64,000 nucleotides of DNA from a virus. A program made the position numbers and the translations under genes. The stretch spans positions 159,880 through 223,879 of IMG/VR virus record IMGVR_UViG_3300035698_007246; one strand, given 5' to 3'. Below the pieces are notes generated by a model. The model searched no databases, had not been told where the DNA came from, and worked only from the letters and a program-made list of their open reading frames with translations. This document shows positions 34,914 through 43,360 of the stretch, in pieces; position 1 is the first letter of the stretch, and each line of letters starts with the position of its first letter.

Positions 34914-35834
34914 ATGGGAATAATGAAGGGTGATTCACTCGGTGTATTTACTGGTGGTTGGTTTGATAAAATCACAGGGAAATTCAGAAGTGCATTAGAC
35001 GTATTTACTGATGGGTGGTTCGAACAATGTCCAAGTGACATTAGTATTAGTGCCATCCCTCAAGATTTTATATTTGAACCAAGTTTAACTGAAATACGAG
35101 TTGAATTTGAAGTTTTTAGTTTACAATCTGAGTGGGTTATTGAAAAATCTTTTATTAATATCGAGATTGAAACATCTTTTGATTATGAAGATTATTCAGC
35201 TTTGCCTAATCAGTGGTTTACAAAATGTAGTACCAATTATGATAAAGAAAGAGAACTTATGCAAGTACTACAAATGGAAGTTTATAATACTTATGGAGTC
35301 CCATGTTATTATTACAAAATGAAATACGATATTAGTGCAAGTGATAAAATCTGGGGTGAAAATAATTCTCGAACATTTTCTGAATATTGGAGTGATGTTC
35401 AAGTCTATTATAAATTACCTCGTGAAAATAAACAATGGAATAAATTTGGAATAGAGGGTCTTAATAATTTCAGTATGTATTTGTCAAAGGCACATTTTGA
35501 TTATATTACATCTGGAGAATGGATTCCAAAACAAGGTGATTTAATTCAAGCAGAATTTAATTCAAATTTATATGAAATTGTTGAGGTTAAAGAAGAATCT
35601 GGGATGTACTTCCTTGATAAACGATACACATGGGAATTAATCGTGAAACCATTTAAAGATGAATTTGTTGCTATGACTGGGGATGTTAGTGCTTCCCCAT
35701 TATCAGCTTTTGCTAATAAACCAACAGACATTTTTGATATCACAAATCCTATTGATGTTGAAAAAGAAAAATATATTTATAAGCCACCAGCTTCCGAGAA
35801 AGGTAGTAATGACCCTTTTGGGCAGTGGGGTTAA
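34914..35834 (+). CDS. gp14-like neck protein, long paralog
   Basis: 306 residues; RBS AGGGTGGTCTA. Residues of about 120-300 match the gp14-like gene at 37191: the leading TNYDKERELMQVLQMEVYNT, YGVPCYYYKMKYD, QVYYKLPRENKQWNKFGI, FSMYLSKAHF, PKQGDLI, YEIVEVKEE, YTWELIVKPFKDE and a shared tail IYKPPASEKGS-DPF. In T4, gp14 sits in the neck between head and tail. The first 115 residues are extra, with two FTxGWF motifs (VFTGGWFDK, VFTDGWFEQ). This copy may have a different site in the neck or fiber attachment. Confidence 0.7.
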   Translation: MGIMKGDSLGVFTGGWFDKITGKFRSALDVFTDGWFEQCPSDISISAIPQDFIFEPSLTEIRVEFEVFSLQSEWVIEKSFINIEIETSFDYEDYSALPNQWFTKCSTNYDKERELMQVLQMEVYNTYGVPCYYYKMKYDISASDKIWGENNSRTFSEYWSDVQVYYKLPRENKQWNKFGIEGLNNFSMYLSKAHFDYITSGEWIPKQGDLIQAEFNSNLYEIVEVKEESGMYFLDKRYTWELIVKPFKDEFVAMTGDVSASPLSAFANKPTDIFDITNPIDVEKEKYIYKPPASEKGSNDPFGQWG

Positions 35835-35847
35835 AAAGGAGTTTGAT

Positions 35848-36171
35848 ATGAAATTTAACAAGATGATAAAAAGAGTAATTCGTTTTTGTAAAAGAAATGA
35901 GGAAGAAACACATCCACATGATTCTTTTATAACTATCCGATTCCATTATGAATGGAACCATGATAAGAAATGTCATAAGTTTAGTGGTGTGTATTTTTTT
36001 ATGATGTCACCATTTGAACGAGTGGGGGAATATGTAATAGGTAATTTTGAAACAAGAAAAGGTGAAGGTGCATATCGTAGGTCTTGGCATTTTAGATATA
36101 GTCAAGGAAGAAAATATTTTATTAGATGGTCTAATAAAGGATTTTTGGCATATGATAATGAACAATTATAA
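35848..36171 (+). CDS. Hypothetical basic protein, 107 aa
   Basis: ATG at 35848 after AAAAAGGAGTTTGAT; a longer reading upstream overlaps the gp14-like gene and is not chosen. Basic and aromatic (KFNKMIKRVIRFCKRNEEET, ITIRFHYEWNHDKKCHKF, YRRSWHFRYSQGRKYFIRW), probably a beta barrel. It stops 1 base before a late promoter for the endonuclease gene. Family unknown. Confidence 0.5.
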   Translation: MKFNKMIKRVIRFCKRNEEETHPHDSFITIRFHYEWNHDKKCHKFSGVYFFMMSPFERVGEYVIGNFETRKGEGAYRRSWHFRYSQGRKYFIRWSNKGFLAYDNEQL

Positions 36172-36179
36172 TATAAATA
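36172..36179 (+). promoter_or_regulatory. T4-type late promoter of the 36.3-kb endonuclease
   Basis: Exact TATAAATA; T4 spacing puts the start at 36185, the first base of the leader's outer stem. Confidence 0.6.
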
Positions 36180-36184
36180 AATAT

Positions 36185-36274
36185 GAGAAGGACATCGGAG
36201 TCATGACCGTTTCCTGAAACTTATACAAGTAAGGATTACTTCTCATTCATTTTAACTCGTATAAGGAGAAAATT
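36185..36274 (+). promoter_or_regulatory. Structured 5' leader, copy A, pairing with the RBS
   Basis: Outer stem GAGAAG (36185-36190) with CTTCTC (36239-36244). CGGAGTCATGACCG can form an inner hairpin; a TTTCCTGAAAC segment and AGTAAGGATTAC follow. CTTATAC (36220-36226) is exactly complementary to GTATAAG (36259-36265), which overlaps the GGAG of the endonuclease gene. Copies B and C keep this pairing with different bases. Confidence 0.6.
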
Positions 36275-37198
36275 ATGGGTAAAAGATTAACAAAAGAAGA
36301 ATTTGTTGAAAAAGCAAGAAAAGTTCACGGTGATTTATACGATTATAGTTTAGTTGAGTATAAAAGTGCTCATGGAAAAGTGAAAATTATATGTCAAGAA
36401 CATGGTGAATTTGAACAAAATTTTAATAATCATGTTTATAATGGTAAAGGATGTCCTAAATGTAATGGTGGGGTTCGATTAACAACAGAAGAATTCATTG
36501 AAAGAGCAATAAAAGTTCATGGTGAATTGTATGATTATAATTTGGTTGAATATGTGTCGAATAATAAAAAAGTTATAATAATTTGTAAAGTTCATGGTGA
36601 ATTTGAACAAACTCCTAATAGTCATTTAAATGGAAGTGGGTGTTCTAAATGTGCAAATATGTATAATAGAATTAATAAATCAGACACAATTGATATGTTT
36701 ATAAAAAAAGCAGAAAAAATACATGGATTGATATATGGATATTCAAAATGTGTATATGTTAATGCATATATAAAAGTCAAAATTTTATGTAAAAAATGTG
36801 ATATTTTCTTTCATCAAACTCCAAATGACCATCTAATGGGAAGTGGATGTTCTAAATGCAAATCATCAAAAGGTGAATTGAAAATTGAAAAATATTTAAA
36901 AGAAAATAATATAAAATTCATAAATCAAAAGACATTCAGGGAATGTAAGGCCGTAAAACGTTATTTGCCTTTTGATTTTTATTTGCCGGAGTATAATATT
37001 CTTGTTGAATATGATGGTATGCAACATTTTAAACCAATAAAATATTTTGGTGGTGTTGAAGCATTTCAAAAAAGACAAAAATATGACAAATTCAAAACTG
37101 ATTATTGTTTAAAGAATAATATTAAATTAATCAGAATCCCATATACGGAATTTAAAAATGTGGAAATTGTTTTACACGAGGAGTTAAAAAATGTCTAA
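36275..37198 (+). CDS. Homing-type endonuclease: three zinc-finger-like repeats plus Vsr/PD-(D/E)XK-like nuclease
   Basis: 307 residues. Residues 1-200 hold three repeats of a DUF723-like module, each with EFVEKARKVHGDLYDYSLVE-type start and CQEHGEF...CPKC, a DNA-binding zinc unit (CPKC, CSKC, CSKC). Residues 205-307 form a nuclease domain: KRYLPFDFYLPEYNILVEYD, GMQHFKP, and LKNNIKLIRIPYTE, like Vsr-type homing endonucleases. It sits between two gp14-like genes; its 3' end carries the RBS of the second (GAGGAGTTAAAAA) and overlaps it by 8 bases. Late promoter and leader lie upstream. Confidence 0.85.
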   Translation: MGKRLTKEEFVEKARKVHGDLYDYSLVEYKSAHGKVKIICQEHGEFEQNFNNHVYNGKGCPKCNGGVRLTTEEFIERAIKVHGELYDYNLVEYVSNNKKVIIICKVHGEFEQTPNSHLNGSGCSKCANMYNRINKSDTIDMFIKKAEKIHGLIYGYSKCVYVNAYIKVKILCKKCDIFFHQTPNDHLMGSGCSKCKSSKGELKIEKYLKENNIKFINQKTFRECKAVKRYLPFDFYLPEYNILVEYDGMQHFKPIKYFGGVEAFQKRQKYDKFKTDYCLKNNIKLIRIPYTEFKNVEIVLHEELKNV

Positions 37199-37841
37199 TT
37201 TTGAACATTTTAATAGAGGAAAAAATCCATATTTTGATTTTAGAAATGGTTATGAGAGTGATAAAAATATGTTGTCTAAATTGTTGACAAATGCGATAAA
37301 CATGCACGGAGTTTGTATGCAGTATTTCCAAACTTCCTATGATGTCATATATGACCCCATTTTTGGGGAGGATGGAAATCGTAGGTTCATACGGAAATTT
37401 GATTTGATGTGCCAATTTCAATTACCCCGTGAAGATAAAATGTGGACCAGTTTTGGCATAAGTAATCTTGACAATTTCTCGATGTTCTGTTCAAAGCGAC
37501 ATTTCGCTGCAGCGTCTGGCCCAACTAAGATTATACCAAAGATTGGAGATATCATTATGTCAAGGTATGCACCAAATATATATGAAATAACTGAAGTTGT
37601 TGAAGATGTTTCTATGTTTTTACAATCAAAGCAACACATGTGGGAATTTGTAGTCAAAGTTTACAAAGATGAAGGAATTGAATTGCCTGATAGTATGTCA
37701 GGGACATCACTTTCAGCATATACAAACAAAGCTGAGGACATTTTTGACATCACCAATGACATAGATGTTGAGAAAGAAGATATTATTTATAAGCCACCAG
37801 CGTCTGAGCAAGGTTCAGATGATCCGTTTTCAAATTGGTAA
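37191..37841 (+). CDS. 14: Neck protein gp14
   Basis: 216 residues (T4: 256). MHGVCMQYFQTSYDVIYDPI, FGEDGNRRF, LPREDKMWTSFGIS, IPKIGDII and YEITEV match the T4 gp14 pattern (VECYYVPREYV, IFGEDL, GDLIYFP). It joins with gp13 to seal the filled head and receive the tail. Starts inside the endonuclease gene, so translation is coupled. The neighbour 34914 is a longer paralog. Confidence 0.82.
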   Translation: MSNFEHFNRGKNPYFDFRNGYESDKNMLSKLLTNAINMHGVCMQYFQTSYDVIYDPIFGEDGNRRFIRKFDLMCQFQLPREDKMWTSFGISNLDNFSMFCSKRHFAAASGPTKIIPKIGDIIMSRYAPNIYEITEVVEDVSMFLQSKQHMWEFVVKVYKDEGIELPDSMSGTSLSAYTNKAEDIFDITNDIDVEKEDIIYKPPASEQGSDDPFSNW

Positions 37842-37853
37842 AAACATAAATAA

Positions 37854-37861
37854 TATAAATA
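37854..37861 (+). promoter_or_regulatory. T4-type late promoter
   Basis: Exact TATAAATA, 49 bases before the next ATG. Confidence 0.55.
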
Positions 37862-37909
37862 CTTTATAATTACGTTTTTTTGCACATTCATTTTGGTAGG
37901 AATTTTAAA

Positions 37910-40900
37910 ATGAAAGATAACAAATATGATAAGTTTATAGAACAAAAAAGATTTGAAAATGATTTAAAAGACATTTTTGAAAATGTTTCTAAAAATATAA
38001 AAGAAGAAAAGTTGTTGACTGAAGCAACAAAGAAAAAAGCTATAAAAAATGTAGTTGTTAAGAAACCTGTGCTTAAAAAGGAACCTAAACAATATGTTCC
38101 TCCTAAACCACAGAACAATGCGATGTTTATTGCTGCGGAAAAGTTTATTCCTAACAATTTCCAGAAAAAAGATATTGGTGTTGATATTAATGCATTGGCT
38201 GCTACTTTAAAAGCAGACCCTAATTTTATGGCACGTATTCAACCACGACCATCTTTTGGGAATATGGGTAGCGGGTTAGGTCATAAAGAAGCTCAACAAT
38301 TGATTGACGCTTCAATTGCTTTAATACCGTCATCATCATCAGTAAGTGCTGTTAATGTTCCTTTTGATAATACATCAACAACATTATCAGGAACAGATTT
38401 ACAAAATACAACAGAAGAATTGGACGATAAAATAGTTTATTTATCTGCTAATCCTTCTAACACATTCGATGAAATTCAATTGGATATAAATTACACATCG
38501 GCTGGAAATCCTGCTTGGCAAGAAGGATTGGTGTTTTATGATGTTGGAAATAAATGTCCAGCTTATTATGGAGACAAAAGTGATGTAACTACTCAGATTG
38601 GTCAAGAAGGTCAGGTTCGGGTAATAAACAAAACGGGTGTTGCTATACCAAATGGTTCTCCTGTGGAAATAACAAGTGCAAGTGATGGTTTACCAATGGT
38701 AGAAAATGCTGTATCTAAAATAGGTACAACACATATCATTGGGATTGCAACACATGATATAGCCGATGATGATACGGGATTGGCTACTATGTTTGGTACT
38801 GTCAGTGATGTTGATTTATCATCGTTTACTGTAGAAGATTCATTATATTTATCAACAAGTGCTGGTGTTTATGTTAATACACCACTAGCAAGTCCATATT
38901 CAACAGTTGAAATAGGGCATGTTGTGGATAATAGTGTTAGTGGTAAGTTGTTAGTTAGTATTCAACATAAATCATTAACAGTTGATAATATTAATCAAGT
39001 ATATGTTAGCATCAGTGGAACAGATAGTGTTGACGTTGATGGAACAGAAATTAAACCATATAAATCAATAAAATTTGCATTGAATCAAATTACAGATAAT
39101 GATAATACACATAGATATATTGTTTTGTTGAGTCCTGGTACATACAATGAAGATAATCCGATACAATTAAAAAGTTTCGTTGATATTAAAGCCATCGGGC
39201 ACAAACAGGTGACTACTGTAGTTGCTAACAATGACGATACTTTATTTCTTGGAGCACACAAAACCAATGTGGAAAGTGTTGGTATGAAGGGATATGTAGA
39301 TAAATTTGTTGTGGATATGTCAGTTTCTGGAAATATGAAAATTGAGGGAATTGGTGTACAAGATTCCAATGGTATATATATTAATGATGATAATGCTATA
39401 GTTAAAATAAATAATATCACATTCTCAACAAACACAGGAACGGTTGATAAAGGATTTGATATACATAGTGGTAATATTATAATTAGACAAACCGATGTAT
39501 TTGATGAGTCTGATGTAAATACTTTATTTAACATTAATGGCATAAATTCTATTGTGACAATAAAGGATGTTGTGTCTTTTTCACCAAATTTACACACAGG
39601 GTTTGATATCAGTACATCTGCACGATGTGTTATAAATGATATTAATATAATAGCACCCACACATGGTGTTGTAGTTAATGATGGTGCTAATATTCGTCTG
39701 AACAGTTCGTCGTTTTTTAATTGTGTTGATTCTGGGTTAATAAACACATCTGGAGCACCAGTGAAAGTTGGTTTACAAGGTATAACATTTGATGACAATA
39801 CTAACTATGACGTATATTCTGATGTATCAGGTTCACTCTTTTTTGGTAATGGATTTATTGAATTATCAAAAGTGTATGCTGGTACTGGTGTGAAGATGTA
39901 TGGTATGAGTATTGACCTATTCGCTGGTGATGAAGGCGTAAATATATTGGGTGAATTACATGTTGGTACTCCAGAAGGGCCAGCAGAATCAGTGTTTGGT
40001 GAAGGTGATTCGTACACAAGGGGAATGTTAGTGTATACTTATAATGCTGCAACATCTGCGTATACTGATGTGTCGTCTGAAGCAGGTACAAGTACAGGTT
40101 CAACGTTTGCTTTCCCTGGGAATGCTGTTGATAATGCTATTTATATTGGTTCAACATTAAAAAATCAAGGTAATTATGTTCCCCATTATGGATATAAAAA
40201 TACTATTGTTAGTGCTCATGACGGAACTGGATATATAATTGCGGAAATTTGGGATGGTTCTAATTGGATAGAAATTAATAATATGACAACTGAAGGGAAC
40301 GCTCCATATTATCCTGAATCTGATAAAATGCTTGCACATCATGGTAGTCATCATGTAAGATATAATGCATATATAACAACTGCAACATGGATTCCAAATG
40401 ATGATGTTGGGTATGGTGAAAATATATACTGGTCAAGACTTAGAATTTCATCTTCAACAGATATTGCACCTATTTTAGAACAAATAAAAATTCATTCAAA
40501 CAGAATGGAAATTAATGCTGATGGGTGGCCAGAATATTTTGGTAAAGCTCGTCCTGTAGGAACATTACCATGGGATTCTGGTTTGTTAGAAGCTGCTGCT
40601 GCCTCTCCAGGTAATCAGGACATTTATTTATCTGATACATTAGATATAGGTAGAGTCGAAAATAAATTTGCTAATGGTGCTACTGATAGAATGGGATTTT
40701 TAAGTCCATTACCACTGGATTGTGATACGTCAACACCAATTAAGATATCATGGTCTGTTAGGTCAGATGATAATACTGGTGGTAATATAGATTGGGTAGT
40801 TAGGTCTGGATTTTCTTCACCAGGAGGACCAATATATGGTGATGATGCAACAGCACCAACATCAGCAACAACTCAAATAGATAATGTGTTTACTTCTGCT

Positions 40901-41101
40901 GCACCAACGGCACAAAATACAGAAAAATGGTATGACGCTGAAATTGATGTTAGTAACATGGTTTCAAGAAGAGAAGATGGACATCCAGATACATTATTTG
41001 TGACGATTCAAAGAACTGCTGGTGATTCGCATGGTGGTGATGTTGCATTAATTGCTATTGACGCAAAATATCTTAAATGGTGTGACGGTGGGCATATTTA
41101 A
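37910..41101 (+). CDS. Large beta-helix virion protein, 1063 aa
   Basis: ATG at 37910 after TAGGAATTTTAAA; an upstream in-frame ATG at 37880 lacks an RBS. Residues 1-90 are basic and helical, a typical virion-anchoring start. Residues 190-365 form small beta domains (TGVAIPNGSPVEITSASDGL; IGIATHDIADDDT). Residues 370-640 are a pectate-lyase-like right-handed beta-helix (GTEIKPYKSIKFALNQITDN, YIVLLSPGTYNEDNPI, GIYINDDNAIVKINNITF). The C-terminus has jelly-roll-like parts. After gp14 in T4 comes wac (whiskers) nearby, but no fibritin motif is seen; a fiber, spike or neck appendage is likely. Confidence 0.65.
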   Translation: MKDNKYDKFIEQKRFENDLKDIFENVSKNIKEEKLLTEATKKKAIKNVVVKKPVLKKEPKQYVPPKPQNNAMFIAAEKFIPNNFQKKDIGVDINALAATLKADPNFMARIQPRPSFGNMGSGLGHKEAQQLIDASIALIPSSSSVSAVNVPFDNTSTTLSGTDLQNTTEELDDKIVYLSANPSNTFDEIQLDINYTSAGNPAWQEGLVFYDVGNKCPAYYGDKSDVTTQIGQEGQVRVINKTGVAIPNGSPVEITSASDGLPMVENAVSKIGTTHIIGIATHDIADDDTGLATMFGTVSDVDLSSFTVEDSLYLSTSAGVYVNTPLASPYSTVEIGHVVDNSVSGKLLVSIQHKSLTVDNINQVYVSISGTDSVDVDGTEIKPYKSIKFALNQITDNDNTHRYIVLLSPGTYNEDNPIQLKSFVDIKAIGHKQVTTVVANNDDTLFLGAHKTNVESVGMKGYVDKFVVDMSVSGNMKIEGIGVQDSNGIYINDDNAIVKINNITFSTNTGTVDKGFDIHSGNIIIRQTDVFDESDVNTLFNINGINSIVTIKDVVSFSPNLHTGFDISTSARCVINDINIIAPTHGVVVNDGANIRLNSSSFFNCVDSGLINTSGAPVKVGLQGITFDDNTNYDVYSDVSGSLFFGNGFIELSKVYAGTGVKMYGMSIDLFAGDEGVNILGELHVGTPEGPAESVFGEGDSYTRGMLVYTYNAATSAYTDVSSEAGTSTGSTFAFPGNAVDNAIYIGSTLKNQGNYVPHYGYKNTIVSAHDGTGYIIAEIWDGSNWIEINNMTTEGNAPYYPESDKMLAHHGSHHVRYNAYITTATWIPNDDVGYGENIYWSRLRISSSTDIAPILEQIKIHSNRMEINADGWPEYFGKARPVGTLPWDSGLLEAAAASPGNQDIYLSDTLDIGRVENKFANGATDRMGFLSPLPLDCDTSTPIKISWSVRSDDNTGGNIDWVVRSGFSSPGGPIYGDDATAPTSATTQIDNVFTSAAPTAQNTEKWYDAEIDVSNMVSRREDGHPDTLFVTIQRTAGDSHGGDVALIAIDAKYLKWCDGGHI

Positions 41102-41404
41102 ATGAAATGTATACAATGTGGTAATTGCTGTACTAATAAACAAACAGACCATATTCCTCTTGATAAATCAGATATAAAGAGGTGGTGAGAAGACGCACCC
41201 CATTTATTAACAATTGATATGTTGCATGAATGGAGTATGTTTGGAGTCACTGGTAAATATAATGAAAAGGGAATGTGTCCATTTCTTTTATATTATGATG
41301 GTAATTTTTTTTGTAAAATACACGATTTAAAACCAAAAGTCTGCCGGGAATTTGTTCCAGGGGCAGAACATTCTATTGCATATTGTGGATGTAATGCTAA
41401 ATAG
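41101..41404 (+). pseudogene. Broken YkgJ-type CxxCxxCC zinc-binding protein
   Basis: Starting at ATG 41101 (TAATG overlap with the upstream stop), the frame codes MKCIQCGNCC, the CxxCxxCC mark of the YkgJ family, then ...KRW and a TGA at 41188-41190. The same frame reads on with EDAPHLL, CPFLL, FFCKIHDLKPKVCREF and CGCNAK, the rest of that family, and ends in TAG at 41404. So one TGA splits an otherwise intact gene. An ATG at 41219 could restart the C-terminal half. Confidence 0.72.
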
Positions 41405-41412
41405 TATAAATA
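41405..41412 (+). promoter_or_regulatory. T4-type late promoter
   Basis: Exact TATAAATA next to the stop of the broken gene; serves the gene at 41429. Confidence 0.5.
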
Positions 41413-41428
41413 CATATAAGGAGACAAA

Positions 41429-41854
41429 ATGAAACATATTGAATATATAAATAAACTTATATCAGAAAATGATGAGACAGCAGACTTAGCTATTGATGGT
41501 GGTGGTCTTGCTGACGAAAAAGGGTTTACTGAAAAAGACGCTGATGAGAAAGAACTCGACATGGGAATAGATGTTGAATTGGAACATACTTCAGATGAAG
41601 ATATGGCGAAAAAAATCACCCTTGACCATTTATCAGAGATTCCTGATTATTACACTCGCCTTGCTAAAATGGAAGAGGAAGCATTTGCTGAATTGGAAGA
41701 ACCTGAAGCATTGGAAGAGCGTAAAAAGAAACGTAAGAAAAAGCGTAAGTCAAGAAAAAGAAATCTATACAGAGGATTCATTGGTGGTTATGGTTGGGGT
41801 GGAACATCTGATGGTGACGGAGGAGATTCCGGTGGTGATGGTGGAGGTGAATAA
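41429..41854 (+). CDS. DUF5661-like protein
   Basis: 141 residues; RBS AAGGAGACAAA. Residues 45-90 (MGIDVELEHTSDEDMAKKIT, LDHLSEIPDYYTRLAKMEEE) match a small phage domain annotated DUF5661, of unknown role. A very basic stretch (EERKKKRKKKRKSRKR) then a Gly/Asp-rich tail follow. The end overlaps the next start (TAATG). Confidence 0.7.
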   Translation: MKHIEYINKLISENDETADLAIDGGGLADEKGFTEKDADEKELDMGIDVELEHTSDEDMAKKITLDHLSEIPDYYTRLAKMEEEAFAELEEPEALEERKKKRKKKRKSRKRNLYRGFIGGYGWGGTSDGDGGDSGGDGGGE

Positions 41855-42534
41855 TGTCAGTATTTGAAGAATTAAATAAATTATTTCAAAAAACAAATGA
41901 TGAAATTGTCAAAGAAAAGAAAAAGAAAATGAAAATGTTACCGGGATGGCATGGATTAGATACTCCTCATGCTGGTAGTGCAGGTATTAGTGAAAGTGAA
42001 AATATGAATGAATTAAAAGATTTTTATGAAAAAAGAACTGAAAGACATATTGGATTAGTTAATAAATATTCTGATTTGATAAAAGAAAAGTTTAATGAAT
42101 TTTCTAATATTGAATTTGATGACCATGACGCAAGTAAATATAAAGAGCCAGAATATACTCCTTATTTACATATAACATGGAAATACAAATGTCAAAATGA
42201 TGGTAGCCCAGAATATCAACCACCAGAAGGCATGGAAGATAAAATGAAAAATGCAAGCAATTATCATATAACACATAATCGACATCACCCAGAATATTGG
42301 GTTGATGGTGATATCAATAATATTGAAGACCCATTTGATGTAACAGAAATGAGTAACGTTGCAATAGCTGAAATGGTTGCTGATTGGTGTGCAATGAGTG
42401 AAGAAATTGGAAAAAATACACCGAGAGAATGGGCGGATGATAATATTGGAAAAAAATGGAAATTTGATGAAATTCAAAAGGAATTGATTTATAAATTGAT
42501 AAATAATATTTGGGATGTGAAAAAGGAGAAATAA
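41854..42534 (+). CDS. DUF5662-like protein
   Basis: 226 residues. The centre has histidine clusters DDHDASKY, YLHITWK and HITHNRHHPEYW, plus DWCAMSEE near the C-terminus, the pattern of DUF5662, a phage family with HD-hydrolase-like metal sites. Substrate not known. It lies directly after the DUF5661 gene; the two families often co-occur in phages, from memory. GGAGGTGAATA is its RBS. Confidence 0.72.
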   Translation: MSVFEELNKLFQKTNDEIVKEKKKKMKMLPGWHGLDTPHAGSAGISESENMNELKDFYEKRTERHIGLVNKYSDLIKEKFNEFSNIEFDDHDASKYKEPEYTPYLHITWKYKCQNDGSPEYQPPEGMEDKMKNASNYHITHNRHHPEYWVDGDINNIEDPFDVTEMSNVAIAEMVADWCAMSEEIGKNTPREWADDNIGKKWKFDEIQKELIYKLINNIWDVKKEK

Positions 42535-42632
42535 TGAAATTTTATTTTAAGACTATTGATAGTGCAGATAGTGTGAAGGTTGATATTAAATTTGAATTAA
42601 CACATGGTGATATTAAATTTAAAGGAAAATAA
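42534..42632 (+). CDS. Hypothetical mini-protein, 32 aa
   Basis: ATG overlaps the upstream stop (TAATG) behind AAGGAGAAA. MKFYFKTIDSADSVKVDIKF then ELTHGDIKFKGK: all beta-like, charged. RBS quality and codon use match neighbours; no homology known. Confidence 0.4.
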   Translation: MKFYFKTIDSADSVKVDIKFELTHGDIKFKGK

Positions 42633-42660
42633 ATTTAGATAAATAATAGAGAGATTATTG

Positions 42661-42960
42661 ATGTATAAATGTGAATCACCAATATGTAATGGATATGAAA
42701 CAAAATATAGAAATCAAATTAATTTTCATCATATAGTACCACGGGAATTGAAAGGTCCTAATAAGAATAATAATTTAATTTGTGTTTGTCCAAATTGTCA
42801 TTCTCGGATTTTTATTAATGAATCAACAAATGGTATTCATGCTATAAAGACAAAAAATAGTATAATTATAAATGGTTGGTTACAATCCACGGCTGGTAAA
42901 GTATTAGAATATATAGATAAAAATGGTGATACACAATATCATGGAGTAAAAAATGGATAA
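42661..42960 (+). CDS. HNH endonuclease, small free-standing
   Basis: 99 residues from ATG at 42661. HNH core: INFHHIVPREL, GPNKNNNLICVCPNC, HSRIF, with HH and the Asn-His pair in place, and two CxxC pairs (CESPIC, CVCPNC) that bind zinc. A GATAAATA is 23 bases upstream, a weak late promoter. Probably a homing endonuclease between structural genes. Overlaps the next gene by 8 bases. Confidence 0.8.
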   Translation: MYKCESPICNGYETKYRNQINFHHIVPRELKGPNKNNNLICVCPNCHSRIFINESTNGIHAIKTKNSIIINGWLQSTAGKVLEYIDKNGDTQYHGVKNG

Positions 42961-43360
42961 AATATATGAAACATTTTTAGATGAACTCGATTCTATTCTT
43001 AGTAGAGGATTAGAGAAGTCTAAGGATACAATAAATGTAAAAGATGTTGAAAAACGTCAAGATAAAAATCGTGATGGTATTGATGTAAAAGATACAAAAT
43101 CTAATTACAATGATGGTAAGGCTGTACTTGACCAAAATTTCGTTAGTAAATTGATGACATATATTGATAGTCTTTTTCCGAATGATACGAAATTGGATAG
43201 CAGTATATCATATGAATTACGTAAAGTGATTAATGTTGGTGATGGAAAAGAATTGAAAAAGGTTAGAACTAAAGTCCGTGATTTAGTAAATAAAGAAAAA
43301 ATGAAAATGATTGATAAATTAATTACACGATTATCTAAAGTATTGGTGGAGCCTAAGTAA
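42953..43360 (+). CDS. Hypothetical protein, 135 aa
   Basis: Starts inside the HNH gene's end. Charged and helical with a basic C-terminus (KKVRTKVRDLVNKEKMKMID). The order 42953-43360-43774-43989-44328 runs without gaps to the portal gene, so it may belong to the head assembly operon. No family recognised. Confidence 0.55.
   Translation: MDKIYETFLDELDSILSRGLEKSKDTINVKDVEKRQDKNRDGIDVKDTKSNYNDGKAVLDQNFVSKLMTYIDSLFPNDTKLDSSISYELRKVINVGDGKELKKVRTKVRDLVNKEKMKMIDKLITRLSKVLVEPK

Noticed and set aside
36185-36274. Leader as a group I intron, hammerhead or other known ribozyme
   Set aside because: Too short for an intron, no P7 or catalytic core recognised, and the conserved feature is RBS complementarity.
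41101-41404. Reassignment of TGA to Trp in this phage
   Set aside because: TGA is used as an ordinary stop at the end of primase (8206-8208), at 19727 and at 19909, with overlapping starts, so a single TGA in one gene is better read as a mutation.
42638-42645. GATAAATA as a true late promoter before the HNH gene
   Set aside because: One mismatch in a strongly AT-rich background; kept only as a mention in the gene entry.
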